Assembly: GCF_019511525.1 (NCBI RefSeq) | Contig: NZ_JAEUAT010000001.1 | Span: forward strand, 310,001 to 374,000 | Source: Rhizobium cauense | GTDB lineage: Bacteria > Pseudomonadota > Alphaproteobacteria > Rhizobiales > Rhizobiaceae | DNA length: 64,000 nucleotides | Direction: 5' to 3' | Shown here: positions 36,522 through 45,409 of the stretch, in pieces | Numbering within the stretch: position 1 is the stretch's first letter | How the letters are laid out: the number at the start of each line of letters is the position of its first letter | Made by a program: the position numbers and the translations under genes | The notes under the pieces: generated by a model | Seen by the model: the letters and a program-made list of their open reading frames with translations, nothing else | What the model was told of the DNA's origin: nothing | Database searches by the model: none

Positions 36522-37502
36522 ATGACCCTTGCCAACCTGCCGCCACTCGTCACCGTGTTCGGAGGGTCCGGCTTCATCGGCAGGCATATCGTGCGTGAGC
36601 TCGCAAAGCGCGGCTACCGCATCCGTGTCGCCGTCCGCCGCCCAGACCTTGCCGGCTTCCTGCAGCCGCTCGGCAATGTCGGCCAGATCTCCTTTGTCCA
36701 GGCGAACTTGCGTTATCGCAACTCCGTCGACCGCGCCGTCGAAGGCGCCGACTACGTCGTCAACTGCGTCGGCATCCTTTTCGAATCCGGTCGCAACTCG
36801 TTCGAAGCGGTTCAGGAGTTCGGCGCACGTGCCGTTGCTGAGGCGGCTCGCGGCGTTGGCGCCAAGCTGATCCACATCTCGGCAATCGGCGCGAATGCAC
36901 ATTCCGATTCCGCATATGCCCGCACCAAGGGCCGTGCCGAGGCGGCAATCCACGCGATCAAGCCGGATGCGATCATCTATCGCCCATCGATCGTGTTCGG
37001 TCCGGAGGACAGCTTCTTCAACAAGTTTGCCGAGATGGCCCGCATCGCGCCCGCCCTGCCGCTGATTGGCGGCGGCAAGACGAAGTTCCAGCCGGTCTAC
37101 GTCGTTGACGTCGCCGAGGCGGTGGCAAAAGCCGCGGAAGGCAAGGTGACCGGCGGCGAAATCTACGAACTTGGCGGACCGGAAGTGCTGACATTCCGCG
37201 AATGTCTCGAGGCCATGCTCAAGGCTACCTGGCGCAAGAACCGCCTCGTTTCGCTTCCTTTCGGCATCGCCTCCCTCATCGGCAGCATCGCCTCTCTCGT
37301 TCCCTTCATCACGCCGCCGATCACGGCCGACCAGGTGCGTCTGCTGAAGAAGGACAACGTGGTTTCGAAGGAAGCGGAAGCCGCGGGCCGCACCTTGAAG
37401 GGCATTGGCGTTACGCCGACCCTGGTGAACTCCGTGCTTAGCTCATACCTCGTGCAGTATCGCCCGCATGGCCAGTACACGGGATCCGGCAAGGCCGCCT
37501 GA
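36522..37502 (+). CDS. NDUFA9-like NAD-dependent epimerase/dehydratase family protein
   Basis: The 326-residue extended-SDR protein has the Rossmann motif VFGGSGFIGRHIVREL (residues 10-25) and the tail typical of complex-I-associated 39 kDa (NDUFA9) subunits in alphaproteobacteria. The active-site tyrosine region reads SAYARTKGRAE. In mitochondria this subunit stabilises complex I; in bacteria the role is unclear, and no nuo genes are here. A strong terminator follows. Confidence 0.85.
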   Translation: MTLANLPPLVTVFGGSGFIGRHIVRELAKRGYRIRVAVRRPDLAGFLQPLGNVGQISFVQANLRYRNSVDRAVEGADYVVNCVGILFESGRNSFEAVQEFGARAVAEAARGVGAKLIHISAIGANAHSDSAYARTKGRAEAAIHAIKPDAIIYRPSIVFGPEDSFFNKFAEMARIAPALPLIGGGKTKFQPVYVVDVAEAVAKAAEGKVTGGEIYELGGPEVLTFRECLEAMLKATWRKNRLVSLPFGIASLIGSIASLVPFITPPITADQVRLLKKDNVVSKEAEAAGRTLKGIGVTPTLVNSVLSSYLVQYRPHGQYTGSGKAA

Positions 37503-37536
37503 GGGGCGCGAACGCACCTGCATATCAGTCATCCCA

Positions 37537-37570
37537 CGCCGCCCGCGGTTCCGCTGGCGGCGTTTTTTTG
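37537..37570 (+). terminator. Rho-independent terminator after the NDUFA9-like gene
   Basis: ACGCCGCC (37537-37544) pairs with GGCGGCGT (37557-37564) and is followed by a run of seven T. This is a textbook intrinsic terminator. Confidence 0.9.
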
Positions 37571-37793
37571 GATCAGTTTTTCAGAATCGTGCAGGTTGTG
37601 AATGCTTTTTTTGCCGGTACCGGGTGGCCATTCGTTGCATAAAAGCCGCATCAAAAAATTAGCGGAATTAACACCAAATTTAGCAGGAACATTTATTGCT
37701 ATTTATCATTCCACTGACTACACACCCGGCGCGTCTCCCAATGGACTCAGCGTCTTAACGACGTGCTAACGACTTTTGAAAGGCTTTTCTTCG

Positions 37794-37946
37794 ATGGGTA
37801 GGTCAATCGCGCTTCTGTTTGCGTGTGCGGTGCTTGTGATTCTGGCAGGCTCCTTCATTGCACCCGGTTCGGTTGCAGCAGTGAAGGGTGAGTGCTCGCC
37901 GGCCTATGGCGTCGACCCCTGCGAGACCGGCTCCATCAGCCGATAA
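37794..37946 (+). CDS. Small exported or membrane-anchored protein of 50 residues
   Basis: The short reading frame encodes 50 residues: MGRSIALLFACAVLVILAG is a signal peptide or membrane anchor, and the rest (GECSPAYGVDPCETGSIS) holds two cysteines ten residues apart. A GAAAGG lies 14 bases before the ATG and an AT-rich promoter-like region precedes it. A strong hairpin follows five bases after the stop. The two cysteines could form a disulfide after export. I recognise no family. Confidence 0.55.
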   Translation: MGRSIALLFACAVLVILAGSFIAPGSVAAVKGECSPAYGVDPCETGSISR

Positions 37947-37950
37947 CAAA

Positions 37951-37987
37951 AAAGGCCGGCCACCCTTTGGTGCCGGCCTCTTTCTTG
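37951..37987. terminator. Terminator after the small exported ORF, shared with uppP
   Basis: GGCCGG with CACC pairs with GGTG and CCGGCC, one bulged base, flanked by an A-run on the left and CTTTCTT on the right. It lies between convergent genes and is probably bidirectional. Confidence 0.75.
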
Positions 37988-38005
37988 TCCCCTGCTCCGG
38001 GAAGA

Positions 38006-38806
38006 CTAGCCCACCAGGGCAAGCCCCACCAGACCGGCAGCGCCTACGAAGATTCGCCACCAGGCGAACGGCGCGTAGCCACGGCGGGACACGAAATCCA
38101 GCAGCGAACGCACGACGAAGAGTGCCGTAACGAAGGCTGCGACAAAGCCGATCCCGATCAACAGGCCGTCATCGAAACTCAGCTCATTCCGCGTCTTGTA
38201 GAGATCGAGCGCGAAAGCGCCGACCATTGTCGGCATGGCGAGGAAGAACGAGAACTCGGCGGCCGACCGCTTGTCCGCTCCCATCAACAGCGCGCCGACA
38301 ATCGTGGCGCCGGAGCGAGAGGTGCCGGGCACCATGGCAAGGCACTGGAAGAAACCGATACCGATTGCCATTGGCCAGGAGAAATCCATCGCGTCGTGAT
38401 AGCGGGGCTTGAATTGGATCTTGTCGACCGCGAGCAGAATGACGCCGCCGACGATCAGCACGATGCAGATCAGCATCGGCGTTTCGAACAACACCTTCTT
38501 GATGAAATCATGCGCCAGAGCTCCGATCACCGCGGCCGGGAGGAAGCCGAACAGCACCGAGAGGACGAAATGGCGGGCGCGCGCATTGCTGGGCAGCGCC
38601 ATGGCGATATGCAACAACTTCTGAAAATAGACGAGCAGAATCGCGAGGATCGCGCCCAACTGGATCAGGACCGCAAACGAGTTACCAGGCGAGCGGAAGC
38701 CGAGAAAGTGGCCTGCCAGAAGCACGTGGGCCGTCGATGAAACCGGAATGAATTCGGTAAGGCCCTCGATCAGGCCAAGTATAAGCGCACTGAGGATGTC
38801 AGCCAT
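38006..38806 (-). CDS. uppP: Undecaprenyl-diphosphate phosphatase
   Basis: The 266-residue BacA-type membrane enzyme has the catalytic segment [18 protein letters not shown] near the N-terminus and [15 protein letters not shown] further on. It recycles the undecaprenyl lipid carrier for cell-wall and polysaccharide synthesis. It should not be confused with the rhizobial peptide transporter also called BacA. Confidence 0.95.
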   Translation of the reverse strand: MADILSALILGLIEGLTEFIPVSSTAHVLLAGHFLGFRSPGNSFAVLIQLGAILAILLVYFQKLLHIAMALPSNARARHFVLSVLFGFLPAAVIGALAHDFIKKVLFETPMLICIVLIVGGVILLAVDKIQFKPRYHDAMDFSWPMAIGIGFFQCLAMVPGTSRSGATIVGALLMGADKRSAAEFSFFLAMPTMVGAFALDLYKTRNELSFDDGLLIGIGFVAAFVTALFVVRSLLDFVSRRGYAPFAWWRIFVGAAGLVGLALVG

Positions 38807-38955
38807 GTTTTATCCTTTGTCCGACAACGTAACGGCCCGTTCCGCTTGTGTTGGAAGGGCCAAGCTCCTATAGCTTCAACGAATGAGTCATGACTAGGGC
38901 GCAGACAGACGCACCCTTGCAAAATGCCACCGCCCGTCAAAAAATCCGAGAATCG

Positions 38956-39648
38956 ATGCCCACGCTCTATCATCACCCCATGTCATCCGCATCACGCTTC
39001 GTTCGGCTGATCCTGACGGAATACGGCTATCAGGCGGACCTTATCGAGGAGCAGACCTGGGAGAAGCGCCGGGATTTTCTCGCGCTCAACCCGGCCGGTA
39101 CATTGCCGGTCTATGTCGATGACAGCATGCGGGCGCTGTGCGGCGCTACAGTGATCTCCGAATACCTCGACGAGACGCACGGGGTCCTGAAGCGTGATCG
39201 CCGCCTGCTCGCCGAAGATCCATTCCAGCGCGCGGAGATTCGCCGGCTGACGGAATGGTTCATGCAGAAGATGGAAACCGACGTGACCAAGCCGCTAGCC
39301 CGCGAGCGCGTCTACAAGCTCCAGATGACGGCGGATCAAGGTGGCGGCGCTCCGGATTCGAAGATTCTGCGCACGGCCCGGGCAAACATTCGCCAGCATA
39401 TGAAATATCTGACCTGGCTCTCGGGCTCGCGCCAATGGCTGGCTGGTGACCGGATGAGCTATGCCGATCTCGCGGCCGCATCGGCCGTCTCCATTCTCGA
39501 TTATCTCGGCGAGATCGACTGGTCGGAAGCGCCTGTCGTGAAGGAGTGGTATCAGCGCCTGAAGTCGCGCCCCTCCTTCCGTCCGCTGCTCACCGAGCGC
39601 GTGCGCGGCCTGACACCGGTTTCGCATTACGCCGATCTGGATTTCTGA
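38956..39648 (+). CDS. Glutathione-S-transferase-like protein, probable FtsZ-binding FzlA
   Basis: The 230-residue protein has a thioredoxin-like N-terminal domain (TLYHHPMSSASRFVRLILTEY) and a helical C-terminal domain, as in glutathione transferases. The alphaproteobacterial cell-division protein FzlA has this fold, size and N-terminus, and adjacency to queG fits my memory of FzlA loci; this identification is an inference. Start 38956 gives the normal family N-terminus; the frame is open upstream to 38890. It is followed 13 bases later by queG. Confidence 0.75.
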   Translation: MPTLYHHPMSSASRFVRLILTEYGYQADLIEEQTWEKRRDFLALNPAGTLPVYVDDSMRALCGATVISEYLDETHGVLKRDRRLLAEDPFQRAEIRRLTEWFMQKMETDVTKPLARERVYKLQMTADQGGGAPDSKILRTARANIRQHMKYLTWLSGSRQWLAGDRMSYADLAAASAVSILDYLGEIDWSEAPVVKEWYQRLKSRPSFRPLLTERVRGLTPVSHYADLDF

Positions 39649-39660
39649 CGAGGGCCTTCG

Positions 39661-40809
39661 ATGGCCACGGAGAACAAGGAGCAGAAGCGCCGCGACACAC
39701 TGACCGCTTTCGTTCAGACGGAAGCGCGGGCACAGGGATTCGATCTCTGTCGCATCACCCGGCCCGACGCCATTCCCGAAGCCAAAGAACGACTCGGCGA
39801 GTTCATCAATGCCGGGCGGCACGGCACGATGGAATGGATGGCGGAAACCCGCGACAGGCGCGGCGATCCGCGCACGCTCTGGAGCGACGTCCGGTCTGTT
39901 GTCGTTTTCGGCCTCAACTACGGTCCAGACGAGGATCCTCGCGCCATTCTGACAAGGCCCGACAAGGCTGCGATCTCCGTCTACGCGCGAAACCGGGACT
40001 ATCATGATGTCATCAAGGGCCGGCTGAAAGAGATCGCGACGCGCTTTGCCGCCCGCGCAGGGGCAGATGTCAAGGTCTTCGTCGACACCGCGCCGGTAAT
40101 GGAAAAACCGCTGGCGGCCGCCGCTGGCCTCGGCTGGCAGGGCAAGCACACGAACCTTGTGAGCCGCGAGCACGGCTCCTGGCTTTTCCTCGGCTCGATG
40201 TTCACGACTGCAGACCTGAACCTCGATACTGCCGAGGTCGATCACTGCGGTTCATGCCGCGCCTGTCTCGATATCTGCCCGACCAACGCCTTCCCAGCGC
40301 CCTATCAGATCGACGCGCGGCGCTGCATCTCCTATCTCACTATCGAGCACAAGGGACCGATCGATCCGGCGTTGCGACCCCTGATCGGCAACCGGATCTA
40401 TGGCTGTGACGATTGCCTCGCTGCCTGCCCCTGGAACAAGTTCGCCCATGAGGCCTCGGAAATGAAGCTCCAGGCACGCGAAGATCTGAAGGAGCCATCG
40501 ATCGCTTACCTGCTCAGTCTCGACGATCCTGGCTTTCGCGCATTTTTCAGCGGATCGCCGGTCAAGCGGATCGGCCGCGACCGGTTCATCCGCAATGTGC
40601 TGGTTGCCGCCGGCAATTCGGGCGACGCGCAATTTGCCGCGCGCTGTCGAGAACTCGCGCGCGACGCCTCGCCCGTTGTCCGCGGCATGGCAGTCTGGGC
40701 GCTTTCGCGCATTCTGGAGGCTGGAGAATTTTCGGCCTTTGCGGCACAAAGGCCAGATGAGTCGGACGGCGACGTGCTGGACGAATGGCGATTGGCGGGA
40801 GCGGTTTGA
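39661..40809 (+). CDS. queG: Epoxyqueuosine reductase
   Basis: The 382-residue cobalamin-dependent enzyme reduces epoxyqueuosine to queuosine in tRNA. Two 4Fe-4S motifs are visible: [12 protein letters not shown] and [10 protein letters not shown], near residues 195-255. The B12-binding region includes [20 protein letters not shown], with the conserved Asp. The C-terminus carries a HEAT-like repeat. Its stop overlaps the start of the next gene by one base. Confidence 0.95.
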   Translation: MATENKEQKRRDTLTAFVQTEARAQGFDLCRITRPDAIPEAKERLGEFINAGRHGTMEWMAETRDRRGDPRTLWSDVRSVVVFGLNYGPDEDPRAILTRPDKAAISVYARNRDYHDVIKGRLKEIATRFAARAGADVKVFVDTAPVMEKPLAAAAGLGWQGKHTNLVSREHGSWLFLGSMFTTADLNLDTAEVDHCGSCRACLDICPTNAFPAPYQIDARRCISYLTIEHKGPIDPALRPLIGNRIYGCDDCLAACPWNKFAHEASEMKLQAREDLKEPSIAYLLSLDDPGFRAFFSGSPVKRIGRDRFIRNVLVAAGNSGDAQFAARCRELARDASPVVRGMAVWALSRILEAGEFSAFAAQRPDESDGDVLDEWRLAGAV

Positions 40810-41681
40810 TGCATGTGATGATTTTCGGCTGCGGCTACTCGGGAACCGCGATCGCCAAGGCCTTCATGGCAGACGGCGCGCGGGTGTCCGGGACGACGCG
40901 CTCGGAAGACAAGGCGACCCTTCTCCGCAGCCAGGGCATAGACGCGTTTGTCTTCGACGGCGACGTGCTGGACGAGCAATTGAGTGAGGCTATGGGAAGC
41001 GCGACACATCTCGTGCAATCCATCGCGCCACGTGACAATGGGGATCCTCTGATCCGGCTCGTCAACGATCGGTTGCCGGACATGATGCCCGCGCTTCAGT
41101 GGATCGGCTACCTCTCCACGGTGGGTGTCTATGGCGACCACAAGGGCAACTGGGTTACCGAGGATACGCCATGTACGCCGGTTTCCGGCCGCTCCAAGGA
41201 GCGCCTGGAAGCGGAAGAAGGCTGGCTTGCGATCGGCGCCGAGGCTGGCATTCCGTCAGCGGTCCTCCGCCTCTCCGGCATCTATGGCCCAGGCCGCAAC
41301 GCCTTCTGCAATCTGGAACGCGGCACGGCACGGCGGCTGATCAAGAAGGATCAGGTCTTCAACCGGATCCGGGTGGAAGATATCGGCGCGGCGACGCGGT
41401 TCCTCGCCGCGCACGGGTTCGGCGGCATATATAATGTGACGGACGATCTGCCCGGCCCTCCCCAGGACGTTATCGTCGAGGCTGCGCGCCTGATGGGCGT
41501 CGAGCCGCCGCCGGAGCAGCCTTTCGAGACGGCGGAACTGACGTCGATGGCGCGGTCCTTCTATGGCGAGAACAAGCGGGTCTCGAACGCCAAGCTGAAG
41601 GCGGCAGGCTTCGCGTTCGCCTTCCCGAATTATCCCGCCTCCCTCGCGCAGCTGATGCAGAGCAACAGCTGGCGAGGATAA
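40809..41681 (+). CDS. SDR-family NAD(P)-dependent epimerase-like protein
   Basis: The 290-residue protein is an extended SDR of the YeeZ type: VMIFGCGYSGTAIAKAF at the N-terminus and YLSTVGVYGDHKGNWVTEDT in the middle. The active-site tyrosine pattern is weak, so it may be a binding protein rather than an oxidoreductase. Start at 40809 overlaps the queG stop. Substrate unknown. Confidence 0.85.
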   Translation: MHVMIFGCGYSGTAIAKAFMADGARVSGTTRSEDKATLLRSQGIDAFVFDGDVLDEQLSEAMGSATHLVQSIAPRDNGDPLIRLVNDRLPDMMPALQWIGYLSTVGVYGDHKGNWVTEDTPCTPVSGRSKERLEAEEGWLAIGAEAGIPSAVLRLSGIYGPGRNAFCNLERGTARRLIKKDQVFNRIRVEDIGAATRFLAAHGFGGIYNVTDDLPGPPQDVIVEAARLMGVEPPPEQPFETAELTSMARSFYGENKRVSNAKLKAAGFAFAFPNYPASLAQLMQSNSWRG

Positions 41682-41688
41682 CCGCGCG

Positions 41689-42906
41689 TCAGGCCGAGAC
41701 GCCAAGAACCGGTTCGGCCTTTGCCCGTGCGAGCGGCGGGAATGCAAGTGCTATCGCCGCTGCCCCGAGCCCGACCAGCGCGGATCCGATGAATAGCCAG
41801 GAATAATTGGCGTAGGTGTCAAAGATCCAGCCCCCGATCAGCGGGCCAAAGGCCATCCCGAGGCTGGAGAGCATGGTGGCTGCACCAAACACGGTGCCGA
41901 CGATGCGCGGTCCGAAATATTCCCGGGCGAGCACCGCATAAAGCGGCATCACGCCGCCATAGGCACTCCCGAAGATGATTGCGAGTGCATAGAATTCGCC
42001 AAGACGGCTGACGAAGAGATAGGCTGCAAGCGCGATGGCCTGAACGAGCAAACCGGCGACGAGAACCGGCTTTACCCCGATCCTGTCGGCAAGCCCACCA
42101 TAGAGAAGACGACCGCCGAGGCCCGCGAGCCCCTCGACGCTGTAGATGCTGACGGCAGCCATCGGTGCAATGCCGCAGATCGTGGCATAGCTGACCATGT
42201 GAAAGATCGGGCCGGAATGCGCTGCGCAGCAGGCAAAGAACGTCAGGCCTAGAACAATGAATTGCGGTGAACGGAACACCTGCGAGAGTTTGGGTTGCTC
42301 GCTGCCCGCCATGCCGACGGCTGCGGCGTCGTCACTGGTGTCGGTTGGCGGGCGGCGCACGAGCAGGGCTGCCGGTATCAGCAGCACCCAGGCGGCAACG
42401 CCAATCAGCAGCATTGCGGTTCGCCAGTCATAGGCTGATATGAGCCAGCGAGCGAAGGGCGAAATCGTCATCGGTGCAACGCCCATGCCGGCGGAAACCA
42501 GCGAAACGGCAAGGCTGCGGTTCTCCTCGAACCAGCCCGTTGTCGTTGCGATCATCGGTGCGAAGAACGTGCTGGCCGCCAGTCCCACCAGGATCCCGTA
42601 GGTCAGCTGGAACTGTAGGAGCGTTTCCGCGCGGCTCGCCAGGACGAGGGCCAGTCCGAGACCGGCAGAGCCGATCAAGACGACAACTCGCGCGCCAAAG
42701 CGATCGCTTGCAGCCCCCCAGAGAAAGCCACCGATCCCCATCACGATGAAATTGAGCGTCATTGCACTGGCAATGCCCGCGTGGGACCAGCCGGTCGCGG
42801 TTGCTATTGGTTCCTGGAAAATTGCCAGCGAGAACATCGCACCAAGCGCAACGCAGGTCATCAACGCCCCGGCAGCAACAATGATCCAACGATAGGATAT
42901 GCTCAT
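41689..42906 (-). CDS. MFS transporter, oxalate/formate antiporter-like
   Basis: The 405-residue protein has 12 hydrophobic segments and resembles the OFA (oxalate/formate) and monocarboxylate branch of the major facilitators: the start MSISYRWIIVAAGALMTC and GIASAMTLNFIVMGIGGFLWG in helix 2 are typical. Substrate unknown. It is convergent with the SDR-type gene, with a seven-base gap. Confidence 0.87.
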   Translation of the reverse strand: MSISYRWIIVAAGALMTCVALGAMFSLAIFQEPIATATGWSHAGIASAMTLNFIVMGIGGFLWGAASDRFGARVVVLIGSAGLGLALVLASRAETLLQFQLTYGILVGLAASTFFAPMIATTTGWFEENRSLAVSLVSAGMGVAPMTISPFARWLISAYDWRTAMLLIGVAAWVLLIPAALLVRRPPTDTSDDAAAVGMAGSEQPKLSQVFRSPQFIVLGLTFFACCAAHSGPIFHMVSYATICGIAPMAAVSIYSVEGLAGLGGRLLYGGLADRIGVKPVLVAGLLVQAIALAAYLFVSRLGEFYALAIIFGSAYGGVMPLYAVLAREYFGPRIVGTVFGAATMLSSLGMAFGPLIGGWIFDTYANYSWLFIGSALVGLGAAAIALAFPPLARAKAEPVLGVSA

Positions 42907-43206
42907 GACTTGTCGGCCTCCCTCTCCCAGTTGATCGAGACGCGCACCACCTGCGCGTTTGCAAGGTAAAGACGTTTGGACGCCTCCGTTTTCGACAAGC
43001 GCGGGTTAATTATGCACGACCCTCGCCAGTGCAGCGAGAGCGAGTGGCAAAAATTGCTTCCTATGGTTGCTCTAATCGACCGAAGGCGGCACGATCGACA
43101 GGTAGAAAATTCCTTCCTCGTTCATTAGTCACGAATAATCTAGCGCGTTACTATAGTTAACGGCCTCTGAATTTGCTCAAATGGGGCATCAATTGTGGCA
43201 GGCGCG

Positions 43207-43229
43207 CAAAATTATTTTCTCTAATTTTG
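43207..43229. repeat. Inverted repeat CAAAATTA-N7-TAATTTTG
   Basis: The 8-bp arms are perfect, with spacer TTTTCTC. It looks like a regulator binding dyad in AT-rich DNA. It lies 239 bases upstream of the RlpA-like start. Confidence 0.55.
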
Positions 43230-43343
43230 TGATCTTGGGTTGCGTAGATCAACCCTTGCAAAAAACGTTCGAATTTGACTTGATTTCATTACCTTTTTTT
43301 CCATCTTTAAGATTTTCTGCGGCGCCTTGCCGCGCATCTAGCC

Positions 43344-43377
43344 ATCACAAATATTACGCTCTGTAATATTCCGTGAT
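43344..43377. repeat. Inverted repeat AATATTAC-N5-GTAATATT with outer arms
   Basis: An 8-bp perfect inner dyad is extended by ATCAC/GTGAT with unpaired bases in between. It is about 90 bases upstream of the RlpA-like gene, in the right place for an operator or a leader hairpin. Confidence 0.6.
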
Positions 43378-43467
43378 AATTGGGGGCACTTTTTCGCCAC
43401 ACTTGGCCGGATTCAACCCTCCCACCGCCCACAAGGCGCAAGTTCAACAATTGAGGGACAATCCGTT

Positions 43468-43830
43468 TTGAAGAAAATCTGCCGTTCTGTTATCGCCGCA
43501 GCAACTATTGCAGCCTGTTCTACCATCCTTCCTGTTGAAGGATTTGCTGCAAATGGTTGTGGTGGCGCTTCCTGGTACGCACTTCGCTCCAAAACCGCCT
43601 CCGGGGAACGTATGAACCCGGCCATCAATACTGCAGCACATCGTTCACTGGCATTTGGCACGAAGCTGAAAGTTACCAACCGCAAGAACGGACGCAGTGT
43701 CGTCGTCCGTGTCAACGATCGTGGCCCCTTCATTCGCGGCCGCGTGCTCGATCTCTCCCGCGCCGCCGCCCAGGACATTGGTATGGTCAGCAGCGGTACC
43801 GCGAAGGTCTGCTACGAGGTCATAGGCTAA
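43468..43830 (+). CDS. RlpA-like septal ring lytic transglycosylase-type protein
   Basis: The 120-residue protein has a signal peptide (KKICRSVIAAATIAACSTILPVEGFA) and one double-psi beta-barrel domain. The RlpA motifs are GGASWYALRSKTASGERM, AAHRSLAFGTKLKVTN and VVRVNDRGPFIRGRVLDLSRAAA. The start is a TTG, supported by GAGGGA upstream and by the signal peptide. It has no SPOR domain, so it is a minimal form. It probably acts on peptidoglycan in the periplasm. Confidence 0.88.
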   Translation: MKKICRSVIAAATIAACSTILPVEGFAANGCGGASWYALRSKTASGERMNPAINTAAHRSLAFGTKLKVTNRKNGRSVVVRVNDRGPFIRGRVLDLSRAAAQDIGMVSSGTAKVCYEVIG

Positions 43831-43895
43831 AGCATCTGCAGGTCCGAAGGGCCGCTTGCTCTTGCCACCAATCGCGAGTACGACGCGATTGCTGA

Positions 43896-43946
43896 CTTGT
43901 GTACAATCTGCTGCGTCTGTCGCGCTTCCTGCAGATTGTTCACAAG
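43896..43946. repeat. Long inverted repeat between the RlpA-like gene and rsmB
   Basis: CTTGTGTACAATCTGC (43896-43911) and GCAGATTGTTCACAAG (43931-43946) pair in 15 of 16 positions around a 19-base loop. A smaller dyad ATCGCG-N7-CGCGAT precedes it at 43871-43889. The stem is followed by TATTTT, so it may end the RlpA-like transcript. Confidence 0.6.
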
Positions 43947-43984
43947 CCTGGTATTTTGATCCAAAGCGACTAGGAGCTGTGTGA

Positions 43985-45274
43985 ATGCGTTTGGGCGGAC
44001 GGCTCGAAGGGGCGATTTCGGTTCTTGCAGATATCGATGCCCGCAGACGGCCTGTCGCCGATGCCCTGAAGGACTGGGGCCTCGCGCACCGCTTCGCCGG
44101 ATCCGGCGATCGCGCCGCGATCGGCAACATCGTCTACGATGCGCTTCGCATGCGCCTCTCCCACGCCTGGCTGATGGACGATGACAGCGCATCCGCGATT
44201 GCCTACGCCGTGATGTTTCGGCAGTGGGGCTTCACACCGGAAAGCCTTGCCGCAGAACTTACGGACGACAGGTTCGCGCCGAGCCCGCTTTCCGCAGCGC
44301 AACTGTCCGCCTTCAAGGACCGTCAGCTGACGGATGCTCCTGCTCATATCCAGGGCGACATCCCCGAATGGGTTCAATCCTCCTTCGAAAGTGCCTTCGG
44401 CGATAGTTGGCTTGCCGAGGCGCAGGCCCTTGCCGGGCGTCCTACACTTGATCTGCGCGCCAACATCCTCAAGGCCACCCGCGACAAGGCGGTGAAGGCG
44501 CTCGAAAGAGCCGGTGCACAAGAGGCTAAGATCGCGCGCTACGGGATCCGGATTCCCGCCGGCGAAGGTGCCTCACGGCTTCCAAACGTGACAGCCGAGC
44601 TTTCGTTCCAAAAAGGCTGGTTCGAAGTGCAGGACGAAGGGTCGCAGATCGTGGCCGATCTCGTGCTCCCGAAAGACGGCGAACAGGTTCTCGATTACTG
44701 CGCGGGCGGCGGCGGCAAGACGCTCGCCATGTCGGCGGCCATGCACAACAAGGGCCAGGTTCATGCCTATGATGCGGATCGCAAGCGGCTTGCCCCGATC
44801 ATCGAGCGGTTGAAGCGTGCGGGAACCCGCAACGTCCAGGTCCATGATGACGCCAAGGCGCTGAAGAGCCTCAACGAGCGTTGCGACAAGGTGCTGGTCG
44901 ACGCGCCGTGCACGGGAACCGGCACCTGGCGGCGGCGGCCCGACACCAAATGGCGGCTGACCGCAAAGAACCTCGACGAGCGCACTGCCCAGCAGCAGGA
45001 TGCGCTCAAGCAGGCCAGCGCCTTTGTCCGCCCGGGCGGCGAACTCATCTATGTGACCTGCTCGGTGCTGCCGCAGGAGAATGAGGAACAGGTCCGGCGG
45101 TTTACCGCGGAAAATGCAGACTACGAGATCGTCAGCGCCCTGCCTGCCTGGGACGGTTTGTTCGGAAAGGACAGCCCGCGTCCTCGCTCGTCCGACGGCA
45201 AGACCATCACGCTGACGCCTGCCTCCACGGATACGGATGGCTTCTTTTTCTGTCGCATGCAGCGCAAGGGCTGA
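43985..45274 (+). CDS. RsmB/NOP-family class I SAM-dependent RNA methyltransferase
   Basis: The 429-residue protein has the m5C-methyltransferase core: FEVQDEGSQIVADLV, VLDYCAGGGGKTLAMSA (SAM site), VDAPCTGTGTWRRRPDTKWRL and VTCSVLPQENEEQV with the catalytic cysteine. It probably modifies cytosine in rRNA, but the N-terminal NusB-like domain of true RsmB is reduced. It stands alone between the RlpA-like gene and the imelysin gene. Confidence 0.87.
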   Translation: MRLGGRLEGAISVLADIDARRRPVADALKDWGLAHRFAGSGDRAAIGNIVYDALRMRLSHAWLMDDDSASAIAYAVMFRQWGFTPESLAAELTDDRFAPSPLSAAQLSAFKDRQLTDAPAHIQGDIPEWVQSSFESAFGDSWLAEAQALAGRPTLDLRANILKATRDKAVKALERAGAQEAKIARYGIRIPAGEGASRLPNVTAELSFQKGWFEVQDEGSQIVADLVLPKDGEQVLDYCAGGGGKTLAMSAAMHNKGQVHAYDADRKRLAPIIERLKRAGTRNVQVHDDAKALKSLNERCDKVLVDAPCTGTGTWRRRPDTKWRLTAKNLDERTAQQQDALKQASAFVRPGGELIYVTCSVLPQENEEQVRRFTAENADYEIVSALPAWDGLFGKDSPRPRSSDGKTITLTPASTDTDGFFFCRMQRKG

Positions 45275-45311
45275 GCCTCACTTCAGCCGCTCGGCAATGC
45301 GGCGGATCTAC

Positions 45312-45327
45312 TTAAAATCATTCCAAA
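45312..45327. promoter_or_regulatory. Possible Irr-type iron box before the first imelysin gene
   Basis: TTAAAATCATTCCAAA resembles the palindromic iron-control element of rhizobia (remembered as TTTAGAA-NN-ATTCTAAA), with about three mismatches. It lies about 80 bases upstream of the imelysin start. The assignment rests on this partial match and the likely iron role of the gene, so it is weak. Confidence 0.3.
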
Positions 45328-45409
45328 CTAGAGTGTTTGACACCAGTTTGCTTTTGCGCGAAGGGTTTTTCGTCGGACGTCAGACGTAATGTCCGCACAG
45401 GAGAGGATC

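Larger units (their letters stand above)
42907..43467. other. 561-base AT-rich intergenic region with three inverted repeats
   Basis: No gene is recognisable here. The part from about 43130 to 43400 is much richer in A+T than its surroundings. It contains CAAAATTA-N7-TAATTTTG (43207-43229), GGGTTG-N7-CAACCC (43237-43255) and the 8-bp dyad AATATTAC-N5-GTAATATT (43350-43370), extended by ATCAC/GTGAT out to 43344-43377. The region should hold the promoters of the MFS and RlpA-like genes and could encode a small RNA. Confidence 0.55.
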
